In this document: positions 32,542 to 43,965 of the stretch, one piece after another
Layout of the letters: every line of letters begins with the position of its first letter
How positions within the stretch are numbered: the stretch's first letter is position 1
DNA from: Canna indica
Taxonomy: Eukaryota; Streptophyta; Magnoliopsida; Zingiberales; Cannaceae
Reading direction: 5' to 3'
DNA length: 64,000 nucleotides
Assembly: GCA_034359265.1 (NCBI GenBank)
Contig: CP136893.1
Coordinates: 28,590,001-28,654,000 of the forward strand
Made by a program: the position numbers and the translations under genes
The notes under the pieces: model-generated
What the model was told of the DNA's origin: nothing
Databases searched by the model: none
Seen by the model: only the letters and a program-made list of their open reading frames with translations

Positions 32542-34915
32542 TGTTACACCCCAAAACCAAGGCGTAACCGGCCAGAGTACTACCGGTACCCCGAAGCCTA
32601 AACCAACAATATAATCACATAATACCACATTGGACAACATAGAAATCTAAATGCTTATCATATAATAAAAGATTAAAATGTTCAACTCAAAGTTCATAAG
32701 AAATGTAATAACTGCTAAAGACCACACTCGGTTAACACTGAACCAACAATCGTTTAGTTTCAAACGAAAATATAGTTTTAAATGTCCATATACAACGCAT
32801 AATGGAAATGAAATGACTCAATTCCCCCCCCCTCCCCCCCCCAAAAAAAAAAAACCCCAACTCCTGATCACGACGAGCCACGAGATCAACTGCTCCTGAC
32901 GCCCCAACTGCGCTACGGCACTCCAGTACCTGTCTGACTACGCGCAAGTGCTGCAAGATGGTAAAAAAAAGGTAACATGTCTCCTACAACCATGTTCATT
33001 CAGTACAAGCCAACAGAAATGCACAAGTAAGCAATAACGTAATGTTCCGTAACCAAAGTGAAGCTCCAAGGAAAGAACAATATGCAGATTTGTTCTATAC
33101 AACTATGCATTTATTTGGCAACCATTCAGTGGAAGCTTATCAACAATGTTCAACATGTAATAAACAATAATAAAATCATTCCACTATCACACAAGCCACC
33201 CGAGTCGGTCGTCAGCGTGGCAGTACTAACGAGCTTCCCGGTCCAAAGACCCGTCGGTCAGGGACCCGTCGGTCCGATCATATAGAGACCCATCGATCTA
33301 TGAGCCGGGCGCTGATCACCTTTGTCTCAGCGTTTTTCCCCGCTCTGCCACCCGAGTCAATCGTCAGTGTGGCGGCTGACAAACTTCCCGGTCCACATCC
33401 ACATAGACACTCAAGCATTTACAAAACAAGCTACAGCATATACGTCTAACCATAAAATGAGATGAGTATGCATATCTACATGTTTGAAGTTGATAATAAT
33501 ATTTCAGTCTCACTAAATATTAGCACTGAACACTGCTCATGCAAATCCAACATACCATTTATACTTCCACCCTTATGTTTACTCACTGCATCTACTCTAT
33601 CCCTATGTTTTGAATACAACAGATATAAAGCCACCTTTAAAATCAAACACTGCATGTAACTGGTCTCGGTCTGCACCAACCGAGTACACACTCGACCTCC
33701 CGATTTCACCCATTTCATCAATCTAATACCCGATGCCTACTCTGTTCATGATTCATTGCTCGACAGAGGCATCAAGGAAACAACCGATCACCGGCCAGCA
33801 TCCCATTTACCGAACTCACCCCTCCTTCCGATTCACCAACTCACAGATACAATACAGGGCATCTACTAGTAAGCAATCGACAGATAGCAAGCGAATTCAT
33901 GCAATCGACCACAATTCAAACATTTCTTAATAAACATCATTCGATTCAACAGAAGCATCCAATCTTATATAACAATAGATCTAAGACTGGTGAAATCAAC
34001 AACATGAACAAGGTATTAAAGTTGTAACTGGCGAAAGCAATAACAGGAACAGGGTATTAAAGCGAAATAGCGTTAAATCTTTAATTGCGAAATCACACAC
34101 CAGGAAGCATAGAAATAGGTCTGTAATCGCGAGATCACACACCAGTAAACAGAGTATTCAATCGGTAATTGGCAAAATCAACCAGCCGAGGCATCCTGGG
34201 AGCAGTTTGCTCCATCACAACAATTCCAGCCACCGATCACCACCCCAAAATCCGATACATCATTGCACAAGAACTGCAGAGAAGCAGCACCGAAAACTTT
34301 CGTCCGAACCACCCCCGATTACCAGAAAACCACACTGCAAGAAACAAATCCGGCACCCATAACTCAGGAAGCAAAAAGGGGCGGCAACTCGTACTTAGGA
34401 AACAGGGCGGAAGGAAAGTTAGCCACTCACCGTGAATGAAGGGCCGGCCGAGCTTCGATCGCCGCTGCCGCGATCGCCCTCCTTTTCCCCTCTCGCGCTG
34501 CTCTCTCTAGGTCGCGATCGCGCGATGCGGTCCCCCCCCCCCCCCCCTCTTTTATAACTTGGGGTTAACAATTAACCCAAGTTACCCCTTTTAATTGATT
34601 TGGGGTTAAAATTAACCCCAAATTACTATTTTACCCCTCCCTTTAATTTATTTATAAAAACCTTATTATATCTAATTTGCGTCCGATTTGAATTCCGATC
34701 CAACCACTGAGTTCGATTAAATTTTATGATCACAGAACAACAATAATAACAATAACATTTTTTTTGAATATCTCATTATCATATATTTTTTTCTTAATTT
34801 AAACTCTTACCAAAAATTTCTCGAGACTCGAGACCCCACTAACTTGCCCGCCATGAGTTTTCGTTTTCTTGCATGAAGCCAACCAAAAATAAAAATAAAA
34901 TTTTTGGTTAAAACA
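32542..34915 (-). repeat. Gypsy-2 3' LTR
   Basis: 2374 bp, TGTTTTAACC...TTGGGGTGTAACA on the reverse strand. Bases 34146-34915 match 40074-40864 at the other end of the element. Contains a TATA box (TTATAAAAG, 34549-34557), a long C run at 34531-34547, a second C-rich run at 32824-32840, and duplicated CCACCCGAGTC(G/A)(G/A)TCGTCAG words near 33198 and 33350. Confidence 0.85.
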
Positions 34916-34916
34916 A

Positions 34917-34930
34917 TCTACCCCTCTTAA
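34917..34930 (-). promoter_or_regulatory. Polypurine tract of Gypsy-2
   Basis: Reverse-strand TTAAGAGGGGTAGA between the conserved GAGGACAAATTTTTA internal motif and the LTR start. Confidence 0.7.
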
Positions 34931-34947
34931 TAAAAATTTGTCCTCGA

Positions 34948-36000
34948 ATGTTATTGTTCCTTCATATCTTGCTCAATTCCCCGGGTGGCTTCCTGACCAG
35001 AGTGATGCTCCCAGCGAACCTTCACCAAGGGAACCTCTCGAGACCTCAACTTCCTGGTCTGCCTATCCAAAATCTCAACTGGCTTTTCTTCATATGAGAC
35101 TGTCGGGTCAATCTCTACTGTAGCCACGTCGAGAACATGAGACTCATCTCGAACATACCGTTTTAACATAGAAACATGGAAAACAGAATGAACTCTATCC
35201 ATGCTGGGCGGTAATGCCAATTCATAAGTCACTGTGCCTCTACGCCGCAGGATAGGGAAAGGTTCGATAAATCTGGGATTCAACTTTCCTCTCCTCCCAA
35301 AACGAACCACTCCCTTCATTAGGGACACCTTTAAGAAAACCATGTCTCCCTCCTGAAACTCCAAGTCTCGAGTTTTACCATCTGCATACATCTTTTGACG
35401 ACTCTGCGCGGCCAAAAGTCATTCCTTAATCTGCTTCACTTTTTCAACTATCTCCTGAACTAGATCTGCACCTATCATTTGAGACTCACCAGCCTCGAAC
35501 CATCCAACTGGTGATCTGCACCTTCGCCCGTACAAAGCTTTTAACAGCGACATACCGATGCTACTTTGATAGCTATTATTGTAGGCGAACTCAATTAGAG
35601 GCAAATGCCTCTCCCAGCCACCTTCCAAATCCAGAATGCACGCCCTCAGCATATCCTCTAATGTCTGAATAGTCCTCTCAGACTGCCCATCCGTTTGAGG
35701 GTGGAACGCGATGCTGAACCGAACCTGCGTACCCAAAGCCCCCTGGAAGGACTGCCAGAACCGCACGGTGAACTGAGCACCCCGATCGGATATAATCGTC
35801 ACTGGTATCCCATGATATGCAACAATGCGGTCCAGAAAAAGTCGGGCATACTGCTCGGCCGTGAAAATAGTTTTCACTGGAATAAAATGCGCTAACTTGG
35901 TTAATCGGTCCACCACCACCCAGATAGAATCATTTCCCCTCCCTGATTTTGGTAAGCCTGAAACAAGATCCATGGTAATTTTCTCCCACTTTCATTCTGG
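34948..36000 (-). pseudogene. Gypsy-2 integrase core and chromodomain-like tail
   Basis: Reverse strand: MDLVSGLPKSGRGNDSIWVVVDRLTKLAHFI (first D), VTIISDRGAQFTVRFWQSFQ (second D), FSIAFHPQTDGQSERTIQ (third acidic residue), IEFAYNNSYQSSIGMS and YGRRCRSPVGWFEAGE. A TGA at about 35418 splits it from LLAAQSRQKMYADGKTRDLEF, GDMVFLKVSLMKGVVRF and the chromodomain-like end VSYEEKPVEILDR...PLVKVRWEHHSG, ending at 34951. The catalytic core is otherwise well preserved. The stop replaces the tryptophan codon expected before LLAAQ (Gypsy-1 reads SEWLLAAQ). Confidence 0.9.
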
Positions 36001-37162
36001 CACCTCCAGATTCTGCAACAACCCTGCAGGCCTCAAGTGCTCAGCCTTCACCTGCTGGCAGACCAAACATTTAGACACGAACTCTGCCACCTCTCTCTTC
36101 ATTCCCCTCCACCAGTACTGTTGCCTCAAATCCCGGTACATCTTTGTGGCCCCCGAATGCATAGTGTAGGTAGAACGATGGGCCATCTCCAACACCTGCC
36201 TACGGGCCTCCGCTATGTCGGGCACTACTATTCTATTATTAAATCTCAGAACACCTTCTGAATCCACTCTAAATTCATTCTCAGCGTCACCCTTCCTGAT
36301 CTGGTCGACGGTTCGTGAGCAGAAGGCATCCTTCGATTGAGCTGCTCGCAACATATCCACCAACGTGGACTGCACCCGTAAATGTGCCATCAAGGCTCCG
36401 GAGTCAAATACGGACAGAACCTCTCCACCGTCTAGGCACACGGCAAGCTCTCGCACAAGAGGTCTCCTCCTAACTACCATATGTGCCAAATTGCCCATGG
36501 ATTTTTTGTTTAACGCATTTGCCACAACATTTGCTTTCCCGGGATGGTATAAGATCGTGCAATCATAGTCTTTTAGTAGCTCGAGCCATCTACGCTGCCT
36601 TAGGTTCAAATCCTTCTGGGTAAATAAGTACTGGAGGCTCTTGTGGTCAATGTAGATCCCACAGGCCTCACCAGACAGATAATGGCGCCACAGTTTAATA
36701 GCAAAGACTATAGCCGCGCGCCAGCTCCAGATCATGAGTCGAATAATTCTTCTCGTGATTCTTTAGCTGCCTGGATGCGTACGAAATTACTCTACCATGT
36801 TGCATCAGCACACACCCTAATCCAACATGAGAAGCATCGCAATACACTGCGAACCCTCCTGATCCTTAAGGTAATGCCAACACTGGCGCAGTAGTCAAAC
36901 AGTTCTTGAACTTCTGAAAGCTCTCCTCATATTTATCATCCCAAACGAATTTTTCCTTTTTCTGAGTCAGACGTGTGAGTGGGCCGGCAATTTTCGAAAA
37001 GTTCTCTACAAATTTTTTGTAGTAGCCAGCCAGCCCTAAGAAACTGCGAATCTTGGTGGCATTGGTTGGCCTCTCCCAATTTTGAACCGCCTCAATCTTT
37101 GCGGGGTCCACCTTCACCCCTTCTCTAGACACAACATGCCCCAAGAAACCCACACTAGTCAA
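36001..37162 (-). pseudogene. Gypsy-2 RNase H and integrase zinc-binding domain
   Basis: Reverse strand: connection [18 protein letters not shown] and [17 protein letters not shown] (37162-36866), RNase H with [19 protein letters not shown] and WRHYLSGEACGIYIDHKSLQY, then RRWLELLKDYDCTILYHPGKANVVANAL. The integrase HHCC domain follows: HRSTYTMHSGATKMYRDLRQQYWW ... CLVCQQVKAEHLRPAGLLQ. Frameshifts at about 36735 and 36866. Confidence 0.9.
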
Positions 37163-37724
37163 CCAGAACTCACACTAGAGAATTTGACAAAGGGCTGATG
37201 ATGTCTGAGGGTTTCCAGGACTACCCTCAGATGATCTCTGTGCTCCACCTCACTCTTGGAATAGATCAAAATATCATCAATAAATACTATGATGAATCTA
37301 TCCAAGAATTCCTTGAATACTCGGTTCATGAGGTCCATAAAGGCTGTCGGTGCGTTAGTTAGCCCGAAGGATATAACCAAGAACTCATAATGACCATATC
37401 TTGTTTTGAAAGCGGTCTTCTGAACATCCTGATCCCGGATTCTCAGCTGATGGTACCCAGATCTCAGGTCAATTTTTGAGAACGACTGAGCTCCCTGCAA
37501 CTAATCAAACAAGTCGTCGATCCTGGGAAGCGGATAACGGTTTTTGATGGTTACTTTGTTAAGTTGCCGATAATCTATACACATCCACAAAGATCCGTCC
37601 TTCTTTTTAACAAACAACACTAGCGCTCCCCAAGGAGATATACTTGGGCGAATAAACCCCAAATCCATCAACTCCTGAAGCTGGGCCTTGAGCTCCCTCA
37701 ACTCTGCGGATGCCATCCTGTTGA
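37163..37724 (-). pseudogene. Gypsy-2 reverse transcriptase
   Basis: Reverse strand: [63 protein letters not shown], then after one TAG the [39 protein letters not shown] and [12 protein letters not shown] catalytic block. Compared with Gypsy-1 the DYRQLN motif is intact here. Its right edge is the deletion junction with gag. Confidence 0.9.
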
Positions 37725-38434
37725 TCTGTAGGTACCATGGCCTCCTTCCGCATCGCCTCATCCACCACTTGTATAAAAGTGGTGTCCTCAGTGTAGTGGA
37801 TCAATTTGCCTATCTGCACCCTCAAGCCCTCCAAAAATCGTCTTACTCGGTCAACCTCTTCCACCACCAAGGTTGGGTGGTAACGAGACAACCGCGTGAA
37901 TTCTATCTCATACTCCGCCACTGTCATACTTTCTGTCTGACGAAGCTGCTCGAACTCCCTTGCCCGCCTCTCACGAACATTCTTGGGAAGAAACTTCTTC
38001 ACGATGGAGTTTCAGAATTCTTCTCAGGTAGGAGGTGGCGCGTTAGTCCCCTGGCGGGCCTTCCATATCTAATGCCATTCTTTTGCCGAGCCCCTCAACT
38101 GAACTCCGACCATGCGTGTCATAGCCTCTGAAGAACAATCCAATACCTCACATAGCCCCATGCAATCATTCAGGAACGTTGTCACCTCCACCTGGGGGTC
38201 AGCACCTGTGTATACTGGCGGCATAAGCTTTACGAAGTTCATGTACAGGGTACTACTCGCCATTGGTTCCCGACGATTCTCTGCTCTGCTCCTAAACTGA
38301 GCTGGTTCACCGGTGTCCAGCACTGCAGGTCCCACTAGTGGCACAAGTGGGGCTTGTGGCTGCCCCATCTCTCGCTCCCTCTGAAACACCTCCCGCTCCT
38401 TGCGAAACTCGTCTTGTGGCCTTGTCATTTGCAT
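37725..38434 (-). pseudogene. Gypsy-2 gag, fused to reverse transcriptase by deletion
   Basis: Reverse strand: ASSTLYMNFVKLMPPVYTGADPQVEVTTFL...GVQLRGSAKEWH, then KKFLPKNVRERRAREFEQLRQ, YEIEFTRLSRYHPTLV and [20 protein letters not shown], the gag core. Directly after PTDQQ the sequence jumps to the reverse transcriptase start (in another frame ASAELREL). The zinc knuckle, protease and about 1 kb present in Gypsy-1 (roughly 5805-6815) are missing. Confidence 0.85.
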
Positions 38435-38637
38435 TAAATAGCCTAACTTTCTCTTAGTCCCATTTATCCATGTCCTTATCGAGTTGTTTATACTCTACTA
38501 GGATCATCCGCCATACATCCATGCCTAAGGATTGAAGGAAGCCATTCATGCGAATCTTCCAATAGACATAGTTGTTCCCATCGAATAGTGGTGGAGTGTT
38601 AGTAGAGGGCCCTTGAGCTAGTTGAATTTCACTAGAC
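38430..38637 (-). pseudogene. SIRE-type Copia gag, N-terminal fragment
   Basis: Starts at 38637, about 46 bp after the primer-binding site, with MSSEIQLAQGPSTNTPPLFD, then NNYVYWKIRMNGFLQSLGMDVW and DKDMDKWD, the conserved gag N-terminus of SIRE/Maximus Copia elements. It stops after about 61 codons and the sequence then becomes Gypsy-2 gag. The rest of the Copia element is gone. Confidence 0.85.
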
Positions 38638-38682
38638 ATGATGACTTGTAGAGAAGATGGTTAAATCTTAACCTACAACCTT

Positions 38683-38695
38683 CCTCTGATACCAA
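38683..38695 (-). promoter_or_regulatory. Primer-binding site of the SIRE fragment
   Basis: TTGGTATCAGAGG on the reverse strand, one base inside LTR-3; complementary to the 3' end of initiator methionine tRNA. It fixes the 3' end of LTR-3. Confidence 0.8.
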
Positions 38696-38696
38696 T

Positions 38697-40073
38697 TGTT
38701 GGATGGACTTTGACACTAGAAGGGGGGGTTGGATAGTGTTAATCCGTCTTTTTAAATTTCTTTTAACTTAATTTTGTCTTAGCTTAATGGAATTGTTCTT
38801 TAATGAATGATATGATCACAATTCAATCACAATAATGAAAGCAAGTAAAAAAGCAATGCAAACAAATCAATTTATAGTGGTTCGGCCAACCGCCTACTCC
38901 ACTACCTTGGCTCCTTACTAAGGATTTCTAAACACTACTTTATAGAATGTATGTTTCCCTTTGAATACACTTGAGGACACCCTTCTCCCTCACTTGGAGA
39001 ACACCTCAATCCTATTCACCTAGGCAAAACACACTTCTACAAAGTTTACCCTAAATGTTTCCTAGCACACCTAGCAAGCTATCTTAACAAGAAAACAAGA
39101 TTCAATAAATTACAAACTTTGGGAAAGAGCTAGTGAAAAAAGAATTAGACTCAAGCTTCTTCCCACCGCCTTCTCATCTTCAACTAGCAACTGGAAGAAG
39201 ACTTCAGTGAATGCAGCAAGGTTGAAAAGAAGAGATCAGCGCCTGATGAAGTTGAAACTAGGAGCAGAGAGGCGCGCGCAGGTGTAGCTCGTATGAAGGC
39301 TTTAAGACTCACTTTTAATGCTCAAATAAGTTTTGCAAAAGTGTTTAATGAAGTTTGGTGAGGGGTATTTATAACCCCTCAGTTGAACGGCCGTTCAACG
39401 GATAAAAAATCGACCGTTGAAGCCGTTCGGTCACAAGGCCGGTCGATCACTCGGTCGATCGATGGATCGACCGCCAGATCCGACCGCTACAGCTGAGAGA
39501 GGTCGATCGACCGACGGGTCGACCGCCAACATTTCTTTCGACATTCGGTCGACCTGTCGGTCGATCGAATTGCTGCAGCGAATCGCGCGATAGAGGCCAT
39601 CTTTAGGTCGATCGACCGATTGGTCGACCGCTACCTTTCTGCCAAATTTTTGCTTCTGCCAATTTTTTGCGATCTCCAGTCGACTAGTCGATCGACCGAA
39701 TGGGTTGCATCGCCATTTTATTGCCTTGATCGGTCGACCAATCCCAGGCTGAGGATGATTAATTCCTTGTATTTTTACATGCCAATTCTAAGGGTTTGGC
39801 TACCAAGTTTCAACTTGGATAACCTTACATTTTAGGCTTGGGATAAACTATTCTAGGGACATATTACATTAAATCTTCTTGACTTAATCCGGAGCCTTTC
39901 TTCAATGATTTATTCTTCCGTTCTTTGACGATCTTTTCCGTCGTCTCATTTGAACGGATTAGGCATATGTATCGCAACCTCAACCTGAACTCAAAACTAC
40001 ACACTTGGATTAAATACATGTTTTTTATCATCAAAATAAAGATCGAGGCTTAAGAGAGACCCTTAAGCCAATA
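38697..40073 (-). repeat. LTR-3: SIRE-type Copia 5' LTR inside the Gypsy-2 5' LTR
   Basis: 1377 bp, TATTGGCTTAAGG...CCATCCAACA on the reverse strand, with TATAAATA at 39366-39373 and the palindrome array at 39425-39735. The outer boundary is sharp: Gypsy LTR sequence (GGGTATTCAATCGGTAATT, as at 34146) resumes at 40074. Confidence 0.85.
39366..39735 (-). promoter_or_regulatory. TATA box and palindrome array of LTR-3
   Basis: Six blocks of GGTCGATCGACCG-like palindromes, spaced about 60 bp, lie upstream of TATAAATA on the reverse strand. Sequence between blocks has diverged from LTR-1 and LTR-2, while the blocks remain. Confidence 0.7.
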
Positions 40074-40864
40074 GGGTATTCAATCGGTAATTAGCAAAAT
40101 CAACCAGCCGAGGCATCCTGGGAGCAGTTTGCTCCATCGCAACAATTCCAGCCACCAATCACCACCCCGAAATTCGATACATCATTGTACAAGAACTACA
40201 GAGAAGCAGCACCGAAAACTTTCATCTGAACCACCCCCAATTACTAGAAAACCACACGACGAGAAACAAATATGGCACCCACAACTCGGGAAGCAAAAAG
40301 GGGCGGCAGCTCGTACTTAGGAAACAGGGCGGAAGGAAAGTTAGCCACTCACCGTGAATGAAGGGTCGGCCAAGCTCCGATCGCCGTCGCCGCCGAGATC
40401 GCTGGGCCGAGATCACCGCTGCCACGATCGCCCTCCTTTTCCCCTCTCGCGCTGCTCTCTCTGGGTCGCGATCGCGCGATGCGGTCGCGGCCCCCCTTTT
40501 TATAACTTGGGGTTAACAATTAACCCCAAGTTACCCATTTTAATTGATTTGGGGTTAAAATTAACCTCAATAACCCCAAATTACTATTTTACCCCTCCCT
40601 TTAATTTAATTATAAAAACTTATTATATCTAATTTGCGTCCGATTTGAATTCCGATCGAACCACCGAGTTCGACTAAATTTTATGATCGCAGAACAAAAA
40701 TAGTAACAATAACATATTTTTTTAATATCTCATTATCATATATTTTTTTCTTAATTCAAACTCTTACCAAAAATTTCTCGAGACTCGAGACCCTGCTAAC
40801 TTGCCCGCCTTGAGTTTTTGTTTTCCCGCATGAAGCCAACCAAAAAAAAAAAAAGATTATAACA
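40074..40864 (-). repeat. Gypsy-2 5' LTR, 5' portion
   Basis: Matches 34146-34915 nearly base for base in long stretches (for example GCATCCTGGGAGCAGTTTGC). TGTTATAATC is the outer end. The remaining ~1.6 kb of this LTR was lost where LTR-3 begins. Confidence 0.85.
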
Positions 40865-42974
40865 ATCTATAACTAAATACTAATACTTTCGAATTTGTCT
40901 TCCATTTCAAAATATGAATTTCTTTTTTATTAATTAAAGATTTTTCTAAAAAAAAATTAAGTGATTTTAAAAAAAATATTTTTTATTATTTATAATATAT
41001 TTTTCAGCATTCATATTAATATCATAGTAGATAAAACTTTATTTTAGTGACTAATAATATTATTATTATTTTATATTTAAAATATTTAAAATATTTTTTA
41101 AAAATCTTTAAATACTTAAATTATAGACTTGTTAAGTAAAATGCAATGTGAATTAATTTTTTAACAATTACAAGTATTTTTTTAAGTGTCTAAAGAATTT
41201 ATTAGTTAGCCAAAATTACTATTTTTTTTATTTTTTAGTGCAAAAGTCTTTAAGTACATAAATTATATACTATTTTTATTTATAATAATTTTACACTAAA
41301 AAAAGTAATTTTGGCTACTAATAAATTATTTAAACACTAAAATAAATACTACAATGATGGTTAAAAAAGTAATTTACATTGCATTTTACTTAACAAGTGT
41401 ATAGTTTAAATATTTAAAGATTTTTAAAAAATATTTTAAATGTTTCAAAAATAAAATAAGGAATAAGATATTGATTTACCCTTGACGTTTGATAAGATAA
41501 GCTTATTTGCCCTCAACATTTTGTTTGGCTCAAAATTACTCAAAATATTTTTAAAATCAAAACTATATTACCCCTCACTTGAAACACCATTAGTGTTGTG
41601 TTAACAGAGTTGACATGGCCATTTTTTTAATCTCATCTTCATACATGGTTGCCACATCGGTACCATGTCAGTAGTACACGTGAAAATGAAGGGACCCATT
41701 TTTCAGTAATCTTAGTACTAATTTGGCACATGTGACGTTTAGTAAGAGGAGCTTATTTGCCCTTCATGTTTTGTTTATCTCAAAATTATCCAAAAAATTT
41801 TAAAAATTGAAACTATAATGTCCATCACTTGAAACAATTTTTTTTCTCATCTTATCTTCATACATGGCTGCAACATCAGTACCATATCAGCAGTATATTA
41901 ACTAAATTTGTAAATTCGTAAAAATTACATTAATCACCTAATCTTATGTTTATAAATAAATAAATTTTAAATAAATTTTAAATATTAAATATTAAAATGG
42001 TTGATTATTATAATATCAAGGAGGAATTTCTTTTAAAGAAATAGTTGAGATTAGGTTATTAATATTTAAACATTAATCACCTAATCTTATCTTTATAAAA
42101 AATAAATTTAGATACTTTTTAAATATTAAATACTAAAATGGTTGATTATTATAATACATTGGAGGAATTTATTTTAAATAAATAGTTAAGATTAGGTGAT
42201 TAATATTTAATATTTAAAAAATATTTAGAATTTATTTTTTTATAAAGATAGGATTAGGTGATTAATGTAATTTTACGAATTTACAAGATTAGTTAATATA
42301 CTACTGACATGGTACTGGTGTCGCACTCATGTTTGAAGATGGGATCAGAAAAAAAAATAATTGTTTCAAGTGAGGGGCATTATAATTCCGATTTTTAAAA
42401 TATTTTGAATAAGTTTAAGCAAATAAAACGTGAAGGACAAATAAGCTCCTCTTACTAAATGTCAGGAGCAAATTAGTACCAAGATTAGTGAAAAGTGAAT
42501 CCCTCCATTCTCCACGTGTACTGCTAACATGGTACTGATGTGGCAACCATGTGTGAAGATTAGATAAAAAAATTGTCACGTCACCTCTGTTAACACAGCA
42601 CTACTGTTGTTTCAAGTGAGGGGTAGTATAATTCTAATTTTAAAAACTTTTTGAGTAATTTTGAGCCAAATAAAACGTTGAGGGCAAATAAGCTCCTCTT
42701 ATCAAACGTCAAGGGCAAATCAGTACCTTTAATATTATTAGTCACTAAAATAAATTTTTATCCACTATAATATTAATATGAATTGCTAAAAATATATATA
42801 TCATGAATAATAAAAAAAATATTTTAGTTTGAGCATTTAATTAGTAAAAGAGGGAATCATATTTTGAATTGAAGAACAAATTCGAAAATATTGGTATTTA
42901 GTTATGGATATGAGAAAATCTCAATCCATATTTGGATTTTGGAAAATCTCATATTCATGTTATGCTTTTGGGTA

Positions 42975-43965
42975 ATTGCATAAAACTTTGATTCAAGTAA
43001 TTATATAATTTAAAACTTAATTTTGAAAATTATAAAATTTAGAACTAAATATTTTAGTCTTTTAAAATGTCCTCTACCTTTAATTTAGGACGACCAAAAT
43101 CTTACAACAATCAAATCAAAAATCAAAAATCGAATCTGATTCAATATGTCATTTCACCAAAATATCATATCAATATAATAATTGCGTGAAACAACGTATT
43201 ATATTTTCTAAAGATCTGAAATTCAAATCCTAGTGTGGTCACCTATTGTGACTTTCTATCTTTGTAAAAAAAAGACTTGTATATAATTGGTTATCAGTAA
43301 ACATTTAATATATTATATCGACCTTCATTTTAAAAGCCAACTGTGAGTAACAAAATTGGTGGCAACATTTTGTATGTTTCCTAGAGGTCCAGTATGGTCA
43401 CCTATTGTGATTTTCTATCTTTTTTCAAAAAAAAAATCTATTGTATATTTTTTTATTTTTTTTATTTATAAATATAGACATTTATACTTTTTAATATATT
43501 TATTTTTAATATATATTTAAATATTTTGTTATAATTTTTATTTTTTAAAATATTTTAAACATTTTATATATGAAAATATATTTTAAATTTTAAATTTTTT
43601 AAATTATTAAATTATTAAAATTTTAAATTTAATATATATTTAATGTTTCGAAAATTATTTTTTAACAATATATTAAAAATTGTTTTGGGTGATTTTTTAA
43701 TTTTTTTTTAAAAAAAATTCTATTATTTTTTATTCAATATATTATTTTACCAAAATAATATATTATTTGATATGCTTTGTTGAAACAACCTATTGAATCA
43801 GATTCGGTTTTTAATTTTTGATTTGGCTGATATTGGATTTCCAATCGCCCTAAACTAAATGTTGGGGTCATTTCGAGAAGATCAAAATATTTGGTTTCTA
43901 ATTTTATAATTTTCGAAATCAAATTCTAAATTATGTAATTACGAATTTCGATAAATTGTTGAAAT
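42975..43965. mobile_element. Fold-back element B
   Basis: Left arm (about 42975-43200) and right arm (about 43740-43965) are imperfect inverted copies, for example CGAATCTGATTCAATA at 43132 with its complement at 43793, and AAATCAAAAAT words near 43115 and 43815. The 540-bp centre is extremely AT-rich. No coding sequence. Confidence 0.6.

Larger units (their letters stand above)
32542..40864 (-). mobile_element. Gypsy-2: Tekay/Del-like Gypsy element with a chimeric 5' end
   Basis: Bounded by ATCTA at 32537-32541 and 40865-40869. Reverse-strand order: partial 5' LTR (40074-40864), SIRE LTR and SIRE gag start (38430-40073), Gypsy gag, reverse transcriptase, RNase H, integrase, chromodomain-like tail, polypurine tract and full 3' LTR (32542-34915). 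The zinc knuckle, protease and start of the reverse transcriptase are deleted at about 37725. Related to Gypsy-1, whose frames can be aligned to it. Confidence 0.9.
32470..42970. mobile_element. Fold-back element A (about 2.2 kb), split by Gypsy-2
   Basis: Bases 40870-41925 are imperfectly inverted relative to 42290-42908: for example TAACTAAATAC...TTTCGAATTTGT on the left with its complement at 42870-42908, and the GCCCTCAACATTTTGTTTGGCTC-type stretch with its complement near 42660. The arms extend outward to 32470-32541 on the left, across Gypsy-2, matching 42908-42970. The centre has two ~145-bp direct units (41926-42210). No transposase. Long inverted arms suggest a non-autonomous Mutator-like or fold-back element. 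Confidence 0.65.

Noticed and set aside
32821..32852. Long C and A homopolymer block as a functional site
   Set aside because: Lies in the Gypsy-2 LTR and is a simple slippage tract; no motif beyond it.
34169..34435. 88-codon forward frame and its partial twin at 40129-40320
   Set aside because: Both are the same stretch of Gypsy-2 LTR. The frame is not kept between the two LTR copies.
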